Source of the DNA: Clostridiales bacterium Firm_14
Lineage (GTDB): Bacteria > Bacillota > Clostridia > Saccharofermentanales > Saccharofermentanaceae
Reading direction: 5' to 3'
NCBI GenBank assembly: GCA_001604135.1
Contig: LVAT01000022.1
Span: 1 to 64,000 of the forward strand
DNA: 64,000 nucleotides
Shown here: positions 26,615 through 35,973 of the stretch, one piece after another
Numbering within the stretch: the first letter of the stretch is position 1
How the letters are laid out: every line of letters starts with the position of its first letter
The notes under the pieces: generated by a model
Database searches by the model: none
What the model was told of the DNA's origin: nothing
The model's input: the letters and a program-made list of their open reading frames with translations, nothing else
Position numbers and translations under genes: made by a program

Positions 26615-27850
26615 TCAGTCCAAAAGATATGCGTCATCAGGTGAGACGCGGTTCTCTTTGGTGAAGATCAGCCAGTCGGTAATATCCGAGAACGGATATG
26701 TTCCGGTGTCGCCCTGCTTCATGCCTGAGACATAGTAAGGCTCCTGTGTCAGTTCACCGACAACAGAATCGTTCTTGATATCCTTGATCTCGAACCAGAT
26801 GTGTTCTTTCTCGGGCTTATCCGGATTGCTCCAGTGCTCTTTGTCGATGGTAAGGCCGATCTTTGCGATGATGGCATTCTCCTTGTTCTCGAAAGCCTTG
26901 ATCATATAAGGAAGGCGTTCTCTTGCAAGCGCGCTCATACGCTTTGTCTCTTCAGTAGAGAAGTAGAACATGGGATTCTGGCCGAGGAACTGGTTGAAAT
27001 CATCGACGGGTGTATAGATCTTCTGCTCTTCGGCTCTCTCGTTCTTGTAGATCATGAGAACGCAAGTATCATCACTGTGCACGCCGTCATCGCGGTCTTC
27101 CTCAGTGCCTAATGTAACATCCGGATAGTGATCTAATGCTTCTTTCCAGTCGACTGCGGTAAGCGTAAGCTGCTTGCCTGCGGCCTGTCCGATAAATACG
27201 GCGTCACCTGGTTCTATCGGCTCGTCGCTTTCGAGCATTCTTAATGCAAATGCTTCGATCATCTTATAGTGGTCATTGAAGAATTCCTTGTTGGAATTTA
27301 ATATCTCGAGTTCATATAATCCGCAGCGCTTAAGGCCGTGCGTGTGAAGCCAAACTTCATCACCGCCGTCGGAAATTGCCTGAACGGTGAAAAGATATCT
27401 GGGCGCAGGAAGCACGGATGACTTAGCTGCCAAAGCTACCCACTTGCCCGAGAGGAGCTTTTCTGAAGGACAGTCAAGCACGGCAAGGAGCTCAGGGAAA
27501 AGCACATCCATGATCTTTAACTGATCGTGAAAACACTGATTGCTGTCGCCCTCATAATTAATGCAAATGGCAAGGCCGGCCTGAGCTTCATCAAGCATCA
27601 TGACTTCTTCATCCGTAAAAGCATGCTCAGGGCGGACAAAATCAGGGATCTCCACACCGGTGGGATTTAACTCGACCTCATAATCGTTGTCTCCGATAGT
27701 CAGATCTATAACGAGTCCTCTGGTTTCATCCATATTCATGTCATTGATCTTAATAAACTCACATGAGGTGAGATTTCCCATAAAATTCTTGGGATCCTCG
27801 ATGAGACTCTGATCCTTAGGTATGGCTATCATGTATGAAGGTTCCTGCAT
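26615..27850 (-). CDS. DUF4026/DUF2314-type cytosolic protein
   Basis: 411 residues from MQEPSYMIAIPKDQ; AAGGAG 9 nt upstream sets the start. The main part resembles DUF4026. The C-terminal about 80 residues (HIWFEIKDIKNDSVVGELTQ, then PFSDITDWLIF) match the DUF2314 pattern. No signal peptide or membrane helix. Both families have no established biochemical role. It lies in a same-strand run with the tautomerase, phosphorylase and lipoprotein genes. Confidence 0.75.
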   Translation of the reverse strand: MQEPSYMIAIPKDQSLIEDPKNFMGNLTSCEFIKINDMNMDETRGLVIDLTIGDNDYEVELNPTGVEIPDFVRPEHAFTDEEVMMLDEAQAGLAICINYEGDSNQCFHDQLKIMDVLFPELLAVLDCPSEKLLSGKWVALAAKSSVLPAPRYLFTVQAISDGGDEVWLHTHGLKRCGLYELEILNSNKEFFNDHYKMIEAFALRMLESDEPIEPGDAVFIGQAAGKQLTLTAVDWKEALDHYPDVTLGTEEDRDDGVHSDDTCVLMIYKNERAEEQKIYTPVDDFNQFLGQNPMFYFSTEETKRMSALARERLPYMIKAFENKENAIIAKIGLTIDKEHWSNPDKPEKEHIWFEIKDIKNDSVVGELTQEPYYVSGMKQGDTGTYPFSDITDWLIFTKENRVSPDDAYLLD

Positions 27851-27891
27851 AAGTATTCTCCTTAAATCAGTTATTTCGAAAGTCAGTAAGA

Positions 27892-28626
27892 TTATCCTAC
27901 CAAAAGTTCTTTGCAATCTGCAAAGATAAGTGTTGTTGCCACCAGATCATTATCGTTGCTGCCGGGTTCTGTAAAATCGCGGATCTCGACGTATGCAAAA
28001 CAATTAGCGGAAACGTTATACGAATAGTATATTGAATCCTCATCCCAAACCAGCGTATCCGTCTCGAACGCTTCTCCATAAGCCTTCGTAAGTTCCATAA
28101 TAAGATCCTGGTTCAGTTTTTTTATCTCTTCTCTGAATTCCGGAGTATCGTCGATGTGCACCTGCGTATAATCGGAATTGCTTAATGTAAATTCAACTCT
28201 TTTGACTAGTCCGGTTTCCTTGTCTGTTAAGATAACCAGTCCGTTAAACCTGACAGTATCTTTAGTCAGCATCTGAACATAAACGTGTTCTGTAGTAACA
28301 ACACCATTAATGGTTGTCGTGATGATATTGCCTGTTCTGTCAACAAGATCAACTCCGAAGTATTCACCGATCATCTTCTCGGCCGTGTCCAGATCTTTGC
28401 CTAATACATCTGAAGAAAGCTCGAAGATCTGGTTAAAAACGCTTCCGGATAAACCTGACGCACCCTGAAAATCCTCATCACCGGATTTAAACTGATCACT
28501 GCTGATAACCCTGACCGGGTTCTCGCTCTCATCCTCATCCTTCTCATTCTTGGCAGAACAAGAACAGAACGATACCATCATAAGGACGGCCATAAGAAGC
28601 GCCGCAAATCTGACAGCTCTTTTCAT
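27892..28626 (-). CDS. Lipoprotein of unknown function
   Basis: 244 residues. The signal peptide MKRAVRFAALLMAVLMMVSF leads to a lipobox at C21 or C23 (SFCSCSA). An acidic linker and an alpha/beta domain of about 190 residues follow, with no motif I recognise. GGGGAATG with a second G-run upstream marks the start. It is 41 nt upstream of the DUF4026-type gene on the same strand. Confidence 0.75.
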   Translation of the reverse strand: MKRAVRFAALLMAVLMMVSFCSCSAKNEKDEDESENPVRVISSDQFKSGDEDFQGASGLSGSVFNQIFELSSDVLGKDLDTAEKMIGEYFGVDLVDRTGNIITTTINGVVTTEHVYVQMLTKDTVRFNGLVILTDKETGLVKRVEFTLSNSDYTQVHIDDTPEFREEIKKLNQDLIMELTKAYGEAFETDTLVWDEDSIYYSYNVSANCFAYVEIRDFTEPGSNDNDLVATTLIFADCKELLVG

Positions 28627-28655
28627 TCCCCTATCCCCCTTTTTCAGTTTATGGA

Positions 28656-29222
28656 TTATTTATCGATTATCTTGTAGTTCGCTTTGAAATAATCAGCCTC
28701 TACGAAATTGAAACTTATCGAATCTATCTTGCCTGATTCATCCTTCTCAACAGAATATAAAACGATTACCGCATCAGATGCCGCTGTCTCCATGGTGCCC
28801 CACAAAAATGCGGAATAGTATTTATTTAGATCTTCGGAATGAATATTAAGCGCTCCGCTGTCTATGAGGAACTTGATCTCCTCAGTCTCGGGATCGTCCT
28901 TGCGCCATATCTTCAGAGGCTTTGCAACCTGCTCATACCAGTCGCCTTCGACGTGCTTATGGTTAGCAAAGAACCAGCTTCTCTCACAGGGGGACGGATA
29001 GCCTTCGCCGTCCACTTTGAAAAAGTCTCCCGCGTTTGCGATCTGGCCCTTGCCCTCAGTAGCTTCCCTGGTAAATACTTCGTAGATCCCGCCGTCGCGG
29101 ACCACGAGCTTGCCGGTCTTTATCAGCTCCTTTTCCATGTCAGAGCCCTTGCCGAGCTCCCATGCCTGACGCTTAGTATTCTTCTTGATCGCATAAGACC
29201 ACTTGTCATTTTCTGAACTCAT
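28656..29222 (-). CDS. Hypothetical cytosolic protein
   Basis: 188 residues from MSSENDKWSYAIK with GAAGG upstream; a longer in-frame start at 29273 lacks a ribosome site. The segment AGDFFKVDGEGYPSPCERSW and a later TMETAASDAVIVLYSVE look globular. No membrane segment or known family. It begins the run of minus-strand genes down to 25249. Confidence 0.65.
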   Translation of the reverse strand: MSSENDKWSYAIKKNTKRQAWELGKGSDMEKELIKTGKLVVRDGGIYEVFTREATEGKGQIANAGDFFKVDGEGYPSPCERSWFFANHKHVEGDWYEQVAKPLKIWRKDDPETEEIKFLIDSGALNIHSEDLNKYYSAFLWGTMETAASDAVIVLYSVEKDESGKIDSISFNFVEADYFKANYKIIDK

Positions 29223-29369
29223 TGCCTTCACCCTGTGCCTTAACCAATACCGAAAACGTTCCCTGATACACATCAGGTGAGAGCTGAGAATAGATCTGTG
29301 TATGGAAAAACTTAACCCTCACCCAATGAGAATTATAACAGATTTTTTAGACTTTTAGATAAATTATAA

Positions 29370-30515
29370 TCAGTATTCAGACGGGACGATTATTGCTTTA
29401 TAAGCATACACCGTCATGTCCGAAAACCGGTCGTCGATCATGTGGACTTCCGCTCTCAACAATCCGCGGTCATCATAATCGTATTTATACGTTGAAATAA
29501 AAGTTGATTCTTTTCCTTCAAAAATGTACCAGAAGTTGCTCGTCTCGGAGAGCTTGTTTCCTTTGCTGTCATACTCATAGACGGATGTCGCTTTATCTAC
29601 AAGTTTTCCATCCTCGTATCTCATATATGAAGTTCTGTCATTATGCTCATTATATTCCGACTTTTCCAGCAAATTGCCGTCTTTATCTATCTCTTCAACA
29701 AGACTGCCGCGGGCGTTCCACCTGATAGTTCTCCCCCACTCATCTATCCAGTACCAACCGGTCAGCGTATCGCCGTCATACTCAAAATAAGTAACTCTAT
29801 CGAAGTTATTCGTTTCTGTAAGGACACGCTCGAAAGTGTTGTCAGAATAAGTGCGCTTAACTATTTCGATTTCACTCATTGAATAGAACTCATCACTTAC
29901 AACCGCACAATAATCATAGAACTGTCCCTCGGTACTATAGTCATATGTTTTTGTACCGCTATCGGTTTCCTCGCTTTTCAGATGACCGTTCTCGTACGTC
30001 AGATTGTAGGTGGTTGGCGGCAAATGATCTTCTGATACAGTATATGAGATAAGCTGCTTGTTCTCGTTATATTTGTATTCGCCATAATACTCAGGGCCGA
30101 TATTCCCGGCTCTGGAATCTTTCTCTTTTGTGAATTCCTTTTTGGCGATCGTACCGTCACTATTATATGTCAGCTCATATTTCGTCTCGTTAATGCCATT
30201 GACGTCAATCATAACCGTCTGTCGGCCGGCATTATCATAGTCATAATGATACTCAATTCTGTTTTCGTTATCATCCATATAGACTTTTTTAACAACGACA
30301 TACCTGATCTCCATTCCGTCAGGAACTTGGCCGCTATAGTCTTGGACTGAATACTCTTTCAACAGTTTGTCGGAAGCTTCTTCATAACTTATTCCATTAC
30401 TGGATTTGCTCTTTCCGGAACTTCTCTTAAAAGGATTGAAAAAGCAGCCTGTCATGGAAAGCAGGCAAACTGCCACGCAAATGATACTGCCGATTCTTTT
30501 AGTAGTGATACGCAT
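29370..30515 (-). CDS. Lipoprotein with YD/RHS-like repeats
   Basis: 381 residues. Lipobox LSMTGC puts the lipid Cys at residue 23. The mature part contains repeated strand-turn units such as YHYDYDNAGRQTVMID, YNSDGTIAKKEF, YEYDSKGNKLSE and YKYDYDDRGLLRAE, about 20 residues each, as in wall-associated YD-repeat proteins. There is no toxin-like C-terminus. It is probably a surface carbohydrate-binding or scaffold protein. AAGGGGGAG precedes the ATG. Confidence 0.78.
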   Translation of the reverse strand: MRITTKRIGSIICVAVCLLSMTGCFFNPFKRSSGKSKSSNGISYEEASDKLLKEYSVQDYSGQVPDGMEIRYVVVKKVYMDDNENRIEYHYDYDNAGRQTVMIDVNGINETKYELTYNSDGTIAKKEFTKEKDSRAGNIGPEYYGEYKYNENKQLISYTVSEDHLPPTTYNLTYENGHLKSEETDSGTKTYDYSTEGQFYDYCAVVSDEFYSMSEIEIVKRTYSDNTFERVLTETNNFDRVTYFEYDGDTLTGWYWIDEWGRTIRWNARGSLVEEIDKDGNLLEKSEYNEHNDRTSYMRYEDGKLVDKATSVYEYDSKGNKLSETSNFWYIFEGKESTFISTYKYDYDDRGLLRAEVHMIDDRFSDMTVYAYKAIIVPSEY

Positions 30516-30597
30516 TTTAACACTCCCCCTTATTCCGTGTTCAAACGCCTGATACCCTCCAAATTACATATCTAAATTATAACAAAAATTTGAGATT

Positions 30598-30640
30598 AAA
30601 AAACTTACCGGCCTGACCTTTCGGGCGGCCAGACCGGTAA
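30598..30640 (-). terminator. Intrinsic terminator after the ThiT-aquaporin gene
   Basis: CTTACCGG...CCGGTAAG stem (plus 30603-30640, with inner CTG/CAG pairing) followed by TTTTTT on the minus strand. Confidence 0.9.
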
Positions 30641-30705
30641 GCAACGTGGAAGGGGAAATCATCCCCAAAATGGATTCAGTTTAATCGTCTGCTTTCACAA
30701 CAAAC

Positions 30706-32058
30706 TTATTTGGCAGTCTTCTCTTCCTTTGCCTTTGTAATTGCCTTATAAACAACTGCCGCAAGTGCCGCGCCTGCCAAAGGTCCGACGATGAATACCC
30801 ATAGATCGGTAAGTGCTGCTCCGCCTGCGAAAAGAGCAGGTCCGATGGAACGCGCAGGGTTAACCGATGTTCCTGTAAGGCTGATGCCAAGGATGTGTAC
30901 GAGAACGAGAGCAAAGCCGATTACGATTCCGCCGAATGAACCGTGCTTGAACTTCTCGTCAGTAACACCGAGGATAGCCAAAACGAAGATAAATGTGAGA
31001 ACTATCTCAACGATGAGTCCTGCAACAATGCTTCCGTTTACGCCTGCAAGACCGTTTGCGCCGAGCCCCCACTTAGCCATCTCGATATTGCCTTCAACTT
31101 CTTCCGTAACGCCTGTCATGTCGATCTTTCCTGCCTGTGAGAAAAGATACTGGAGAAGGCCTGCACCGGAGATCGCACCGAGAGTCTGGAATACGATGTA
31201 GCCCCAGAATTCAGTGACAGACAGTTTTTTCGAGATCAGCATCGCAAGAGATACTGCAGGATTGATGTGGCAGCCTGATACGTTGCCGATGGAGTAAGCC
31301 ATTGCAACGATAACAAGACCGAAAGCAAATGCTGTAAGGATATATCCGCTGCCGTTTGCAGAATCGCAGCCTACAGCCATTGCAGTGCCGCAGCCGACGA
31401 ATACGAGTACGAATGTACCGATGAATTCAGCCGTGAACTTCTGAATGTAATTGATCGTCGCATCTTCCTTGGAGGAAGGGATAACCATGTAGAGAACAAC
31501 GAGCACAACTGCAAGGATAGCAAGGTCAGCCAAAAGGAATGAACCGTTGTAGACCATCGAGTAAACGAGTGCGCTGTCGTAGCCTGCATCAGCAGCATAT
31601 TCAGAATAGAAAATTACGCCTGAAGCAACTGAGCCGAGCCATCTTACAAGATATGCAACGATAGTGAAAGCGATGATCTTAATGACAGATGCACCTCTGA
31701 ATCTGTTAAGCGCACCGTTCACCTTGATCCTGGAATCAGCCTTGAGTGCTGCAAATCCAGCAAATCCTAATGCCGTGTAACCGAGCGTATAGTCGAGGAA
31801 CACCTGGAAAGGTGTTACAAGCCAGCCGCCGATGAGCTGCAAAAGGCTGAAGATAAAAGCGATGATGAAGCCCCATACAGGTCCGAATGCAACACCGTAA
31901 ACGATGATAGGCAAAGTTGATGCCGGTGTTACCGTACCGCCCATGGGCATCTCAAAGAGCTTGAGCTGTGAGAGTACGAATGCAAGTGCCAGGCAAACGC
32001 CGCCCGTGGACACGCGCAGTATGTACTCGCGGTTTGAATTAAGTGATTGTTTGGACAT
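30706..32058 (-). CDS. Fusion of ThiT thiamine carrier and AqpZ-like aquaporin
   Basis: 450 residues in one continuous frame. Residues about 1-190 resemble the ECF S-component ThiT (TVTPASTLPIIVYGVAFGP, FQVFLDYTLGY, VIFYSEYA, VYSMVYNG). Residues about 206-445 are a complete MIP channel with both NPA boxes (GCHINPAVSLA and GTSVNPARSIG). The filter residues read as water-type: Tyr in MAYSIG, His in LVHILG, Thr and Arg in TGTSVNPAR. The linker PSSKEDATINYIQ joins them. A TPP riboswitch precedes the gene, supporting a thiamine role for the N-terminal half. ThiT would need an ECF module encoded elsewhere. I know of no characterised protein of this architecture. Confidence 0.88.
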   Translation of the reverse strand: MSKQSLNSNREYILRVSTGGVCLALAFVLSQLKLFEMPMGGTVTPASTLPIIVYGVAFGPVWGFIIAFIFSLLQLIGGWLVTPFQVFLDYTLGYTALGFAGFAALKADSRIKVNGALNRFRGASVIKIIAFTIVAYLVRWLGSVASGVIFYSEYAADAGYDSALVYSMVYNGSFLLADLAILAVVLVVLYMVIPSSKEDATINYIQKFTAEFIGTFVLVFVGCGTAMAVGCDSANGSGYILTAFAFGLVIVAMAYSIGNVSGCHINPAVSLAMLISKKLSVTEFWGYIVFQTLGAISGAGLLQYLFSQAGKIDMTGVTEEVEGNIEMAKWGLGANGLAGVNGSIVAGLIVEIVLTFIFVLAILGVTDEKFKHGSFGGIVIGFALVLVHILGISLTGTSVNPARSIGPALFAGGAALTDLWVFIVGPLAGAALAAVVYKAITKAKEEKTAK

Positions 32059-32134
32059 AAAAACACCTCCGTCAAATGGATTTCTGATCCCTTGAGATCA
32101 CACCAATTACAGGAGGCCAAAAGAATATATATAA

Positions 32135-32214
32135 GGTTCCCTACGCCGGCATTATCCGTCAGGTTCAGCGGGTCGGATGTCTGATCCCTCTCAGCTTTTT
32201 AAAGCTCCCCGATT
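32135..32214 (-). promoter_or_regulatory. TPP (THI-box) riboswitch
   Basis: Minus strand shows the THI core in order: CGGGGAGC, GCTGAGAGGG, GACCCGCTGAACCTGA, GGATAATGCC and GCGTAGGGAA. Downstream, GGCCTCC (plus 32112-32118) can pair with the GGAGG ribosome site (plus 32066-32070), so control may be translational. It represses the gene when TPP is plentiful. Confidence 0.95.
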
Positions 32215-32230
32215 TCCGTTTGTCGCCAAA

Positions 32231-32259
32231 AATATACTACTTGATCCGAATGAATACAA
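32231..32259 (-). promoter_or_regulatory. Promoter of the TPP-riboswitch transcript
   Basis: TTGTAT (plus 32254-32259), 17-bp spacer and TATATT (plus 32231-32236) on the minus strand, about 15 nt before the riboswitch. Confidence 0.75.
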
Positions 32260-32279
32260 TTATAAAACTGCCCAAAAAA

Positions 32280-33650
32280 TCAGGCCTTCGCACTGTACTT
32301 TTTCGCAGGGCGCTTTATGAGCAGCAGGATAAAGATCGCAAGCGCGTTCACGCCGAGGCTCAAAGGATATACTGCCATGATGCTCGTAAATGATCTGAAC
32401 TGCTCGAAAACAGTATATATCCAGATGATCCTTATTCCGCAGATGCAGCACATCGTAACGAGCGCGGGCGACAGCGAGATTCCGTAGCCTCTCATATAGC
32501 CGCTCATGACGTCATAGAAGAGCGATAAAAGGTGCGCGGTCGTAATGAACATGACCCTGATATAACCGATCTCAACGAGCTCGGGATCGCCGGGTCTGAA
32601 GATCGCTATCAGGTCCCTGCCGAAGAACAGGAGAAATGATACCATCAGCCCTTCGATGACAATGCCTTCAATAAGGCATAGCCTCAATGACTTCTTGCAT
32701 CTGTCGAACTTCCTTGCTCCGTAGTTCTGGCCAGTGAATGTCGTGCATGCCTGACCGAAGCTGTTGAGCACATAGTAAGAGAATATCTCGATGTTGAAAG
32801 CAGCCGAAGATGCAGCAGCAACAAGGGTTCCCAAACTGTTTATCGCTGACTGGATTATGATGTTTGCAGCAGAGAAAACGCATGCCTGAAGGCTTGAAGG
32901 AATGCCGATCTTAAGGATCTTCTTAAGGACGGACCCGCTGATCCTAAGCTTCTTCTCATTGAACCTTGCAGGGGTTTTGGACTTCTTTAAGAAAAGCAGC
33001 AGGACAATGCCGCTTATCATGTTCGATATAACCGTCGCAGTAGCAACGCCGTCAACGGTCCTTCCCATAAATACTACAAAGAAAACATTGAGACCGACAT
33101 TGATAATGCCTGCTATTACGAGCGCGAGGAACGGTATCCTGGTATTGCCGATGCCTCTGAATATCGCGGCTTCGAAATTATATAAAAGTATCACAGGTGT
33201 TCCTGCGATATAGATGCGGAAATAAAGCAACGCCATGCTGAATGCTTCATCTGAAATATTCTGCATCCTGAAGATCGGTTCAGCCAGAATTTCGCCTAAC
33301 AAAGCAATGATGACACCGCCTAATACAGCGACTATCATGGAAGTGTGCACGGCCTTCTGAACTGTCTCGTCATCCTTGCTTCCGACTGCATTTGCGATGA
33401 CGACATTGGTACCTAATGAGATGCCCAGAAAGCCATTGATTATGAAGTTTATTATCGGAGTATTGGCGCCGACTGCAGCCATTGCAGCCTTTCCGGCTTC
33501 ACCGGTGAAGTTGCCTACGACGGCAATGTCTGCCGCGTTAAATGCCTGCTGCAGGATTCCGGTCAATGCCAAAGGAAAAGCGAATCCCAGGATCTTATTC
33601 CAGAGACTTCCTTCTGTCATGGATTGTTTTCTTATTTTCTTGGCATTCAT
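32280..33650 (-). CDS. MATE-family efflux transporter
   Basis: 456 residues from MNAKKIRKQSMTEG; GAGGA is 7 nt before this ATG. Twelve predicted helices in two homologous halves, with family landmarks GSLWNKILGFAFPLALTGILQ at the N-terminus, AAMAAVGANTPI, GTNVVIANAVG and TFTGQNYGA. It should export cationic drugs or metabolites with Na+ or H+. The substrate is unknown. It lies upstream of the TPP-controlled gene, whose own promoter falls just beyond this gene's stop. Confidence 0.9.
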   Translation of the reverse strand: MNAKKIRKQSMTEGSLWNKILGFAFPLALTGILQQAFNAADIAVVGNFTGEAGKAAMAAVGANTPIINFIINGFLGISLGTNVVIANAVGSKDDETVQKAVHTSMIVAVLGGVIIALLGEILAEPIFRMQNISDEAFSMALLYFRIYIAGTPVILLYNFEAAIFRGIGNTRIPFLALVIAGIINVGLNVFFVVFMGRTVDGVATATVISNMISGIVLLLFLKKSKTPARFNEKKLRISGSVLKKILKIGIPSSLQACVFSAANIIIQSAINSLGTLVAAASSAAFNIEIFSYYVLNSFGQACTTFTGQNYGARKFDRCKKSLRLCLIEGIVIEGLMVSFLLFFGRDLIAIFRPGDPELVEIGYIRVMFITTAHLLSLFYDVMSGYMRGYGISLSPALVTMCCICGIRIIWIYTVFEQFRSFTSIMAVYPLSLGVNALAIFILLLIKRPAKKYSAKA

Positions 33651-33728
33651 ATGAATCCTCGCGAACAAACTAGAAGGTTATATCACCTTTTTCGCGAATC
33701 TCATATAAGGAAAATAAACAAAAGTGTC

Positions 33729-34742
33729 TTATAGACGACCAATCTTTACGAGTCTCACTACACAAGACTCAATAAACTTCTGGACCTCACGCTCGTACAT
33801 CGCCTGCGACTTCTCATAGCACTCCATGTGCTTGGCGTTGTTGACGATTACCATTCTCTTGCGTGATCTCAAGTTGTCATATATCTCACGGGAGCCTGAA
33901 GGCGGAGTAATGTCATCTTCGCCGCCCTGGAAGATCAGTACCGGCACCTTAATGGAGCTCGAGTGCAGAGAGCAGTCACAGCGGTTGATGTCGAACTTGA
34001 ATCTGCGCTGGGCATTTCTTCTTATCTGGCCGATTATCCAGTCAGGATTTACCTTTGTTGTCTGAGGGAGTGTAGCCTTCAGGAAGCTCGTAAGGGACGA
34101 CATCGGAGAGTCTGCGATGATTCCGCAGACGCATTCTTCGAAGCCCTTCTGCTGCGCTGCAAGGAGGCATGCCGTAGCGCCGGCGCCTCTGCCGACAAGA
34201 TAGATCCTGCAGTTATTGCCAAGACGCCTCTTCGTAAACGCAAACCATGCATCCAGGTCTACGCTCTCCATAAGGCCCCAAGTGAATGTCTTGCCGCCGC
34301 TCATGCCGTGGCCTCTCATGTGTGTCATGATGCAGTGGCACTGGACCTTGCGCATCATGAGTCGCGCATAGGCAGCCATCTCTGCGGGAGATTCGTCGTA
34401 GCCGTGAACGAGGATCACCATGTTGCGGCATGTACTGTCTGAAGAAGGCCTGTAATAGCCTGACAGCTGGCATCCGTCAAAGGTGTTGGTCCGAACGCCC
34501 AGCCACTCGTTATGGAATGTATAGAACCAGTTCTTACCGCGTCCGTTGATCGTGCTCCTGTCGATCTTTTTGGGGGATCTGTCAACCTGCGGAAGCGGCC
34601 TTGGCCTCTTGAAGAGTTTCTTATAGAGCTTATCCGTATAGGATAAGAACATCGCGAAAAGAACTCCCCCCACGAGGATCAGAATGAGCACTATAAGAAC
34701 CGCAACGAGAACAGCGGTGACTCCAGAACCGTTATCCGACAA
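33729..34742 (-). CDS. Membrane-anchored alpha/beta hydrolase-fold protein without Ser nucleophile
   Basis: 337 residues; TTG start with GGAGG 6 nt upstream, inside the end of the peptidase gene. One N-terminal membrane helix (about 9-34), basic segment, then a hydrolase fold: ILVHGYDESPAEM oxyanion strand, THMRGHGMSGG. Where the GxSxG elbow should be, the sequence is G184-R-G186-A-G188, so the nucleophile Ser is Gly. The acid (D276/D277 in GGEDDITPP) and His (H305 in NAKHMECY) remain. It resembles the YqkD-like hydrolases. It is either inactive as a serine hydrolase or works otherwise. Confidence 0.83.
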   Translation of the reverse strand: MSDNGSGVTAVLVAVLIVLILILVGGVLFAMFLSYTDKLYKKLFKRPRPLPQVDRSPKKIDRSTINGRGKNWFYTFHNEWLGVRTNTFDGCQLSGYYRPSSDSTCRNMVILVHGYDESPAEMAAYARLMMRKVQCHCIMTHMRGHGMSGGKTFTWGLMESVDLDAWFAFTKRRLGNNCRIYLVGRGAGATACLLAAQQKGFEECVCGIIADSPMSSLTSFLKATLPQTTKVNPDWIIGQIRRNAQRRFKFDINRCDCSLHSSSIKVPVLIFQGGEDDITPPSGSREIYDNLRSRKRMVIVNNAKHMECYEKSQAMYEREVQKFIESCVVRLVKIGRL

Positions 34743-35973
34743 TTATTCCCTCCGGGCTGTCACACCCGGAGCTCAGGAGCTGACAGCCATCTTTAGTAAC
34801 AAGAAGGTCATCCTCGATCCTGAAGCCGATATTCCACTCAGGGATATAGACACCGGGCTCCACGGCAAGGCAGTTACCTTCTTCAAATTCCTTGTCCCTC
34901 GGACCGACATCGTGAACGTCCAGACCGAGATAATGGGATGTGTTGTGCCAGTAGTAGCATTTTACATCCTCATTTGTAAAATTATCGGGTATTAAGCCTT
35001 GTCCCGCAAGCCATTTGCCTGCAATGTCATACATTTGTGAATTAAGCCCGGCAAAGGTTTTTCCGGGCGCTATGAAACCAAAAGCAGCCTTTCTCAATTC
35101 CTGGATCAGTCCCAAAAGCAGGATCCTCTTGTCGTCCTCCCCTTCCGGTTTTCCGACAAACAGAACTCTTGAGATATCCGCGCAGTAACCGTTATATCTC
35201 GCGCCGCAGTCGATCTGTATGATCGAGCCTTCCTTAGCGATCCCGTCGCCGTCATTTTCCGGATCCGAATGGTGCAGATAGAAAGCGTTTCTGCCGCATG
35301 ATACTATGGTCTCAAAGGCAAAGCTCATGGAACTCCTTTTTGCCATCTCATACTCGAGCTTTAAGTAGAGCTCATACTCGGAAACACCCGGCTTTATGAG
35401 CTTCTTCATCTCTTCTATTGCTTCCTCGGTGATCCTTGCAGCTTCCCTGATCGAATCGGTCTCGTGCTGAGACTTTACCATTCGCATGGGCGTTGTGATC
35501 TCAGAGAGGTCAGATGCCTTGCGGCCGTCCTTCTCGATCTGCTTCCTGATCTCCTTGGGCTTGGCCATTACGGTCGTAAAATCCAGAAAGATATTGATGT
35601 CCGTGTTCTTTATGAGCTCGTATTCTTTCTCTTCGTACTTCTCCAGGTCGAGAACGTCATCTTCCGCAACGCCTGAGATCGCCGCGATGTCCGCGAAATC
35701 CATGCGCTTGCCGTGCCAACGCTCCTTCATGGAATCGTGCGCGGGCGCGTAGATCCTGGAAGTTACCTGGCCGTCAGCTTTTTCGAGCACTAAGACAAGG
35801 CCCGGATATTCCAGTCCCGTAAGGTAGAAGAAGTTGCGGTCAGCGAAAAACCTGTAGTCTGAATCGAGCGACATTTGCTTTTGTTCGCCTGAGAAAAGTA
35901 AAGCCGCGGTGCGGTCCGGCAACGCGGCGGCAAAGCGCACTCTGTTGTCTATATAAAACGAAGGATTTACCAC
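34732..35973 (-). CDS. Xaa-Pro aminopeptidase (M24B)
   Basis: 413 residues; GTG start overlapping the acetyltransferase stop by 7 nt, with CGGAG upstream. An N-terminal creatinase-like domain (about 1-160) precedes the pita-bread catalytic domain. The five metal ligands are visible: two Asp in IQIDCGARYNGYCADISR, His in HNTSHYLGLDVHD, Glu in AVEPGVYIPE, and Glu in FRIEDDLLVT. It removes N-terminal residues preceding proline, using Mn2+. It is coupled on both sides to genes without obvious shared function. Confidence 0.92.
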   Translation of the reverse strand: MVNPSFYIDNRVRFAAALPDRTAALLFSGEQKQMSLDSDYRFFADRNFFYLTGLEYPGLVLVLEKADGQVTSRIYAPAHDSMKERWHGKRMDFADIAAISGVAEDDVLDLEKYEEKEYELIKNTDINIFLDFTTVMAKPKEIRKQIEKDGRKASDLSEITTPMRMVKSQHETDSIREAARITEEAIEEMKKLIKPGVSEYELYLKLEYEMAKRSSMSFAFETIVSCGRNAFYLHHSDPENDGDGIAKEGSIIQIDCGARYNGYCADISRVLFVGKPEGEDDKRILLLGLIQELRKAAFGFIAPGKTFAGLNSQMYDIAGKWLAGQGLIPDNFTNEDVKCYYWHNTSHYLGLDVHDVGPRDKEFEEGNCLAVEPGVYIPEWNIGFRIEDDLLVTKDGCQLLSSGCDSPEGIIVG

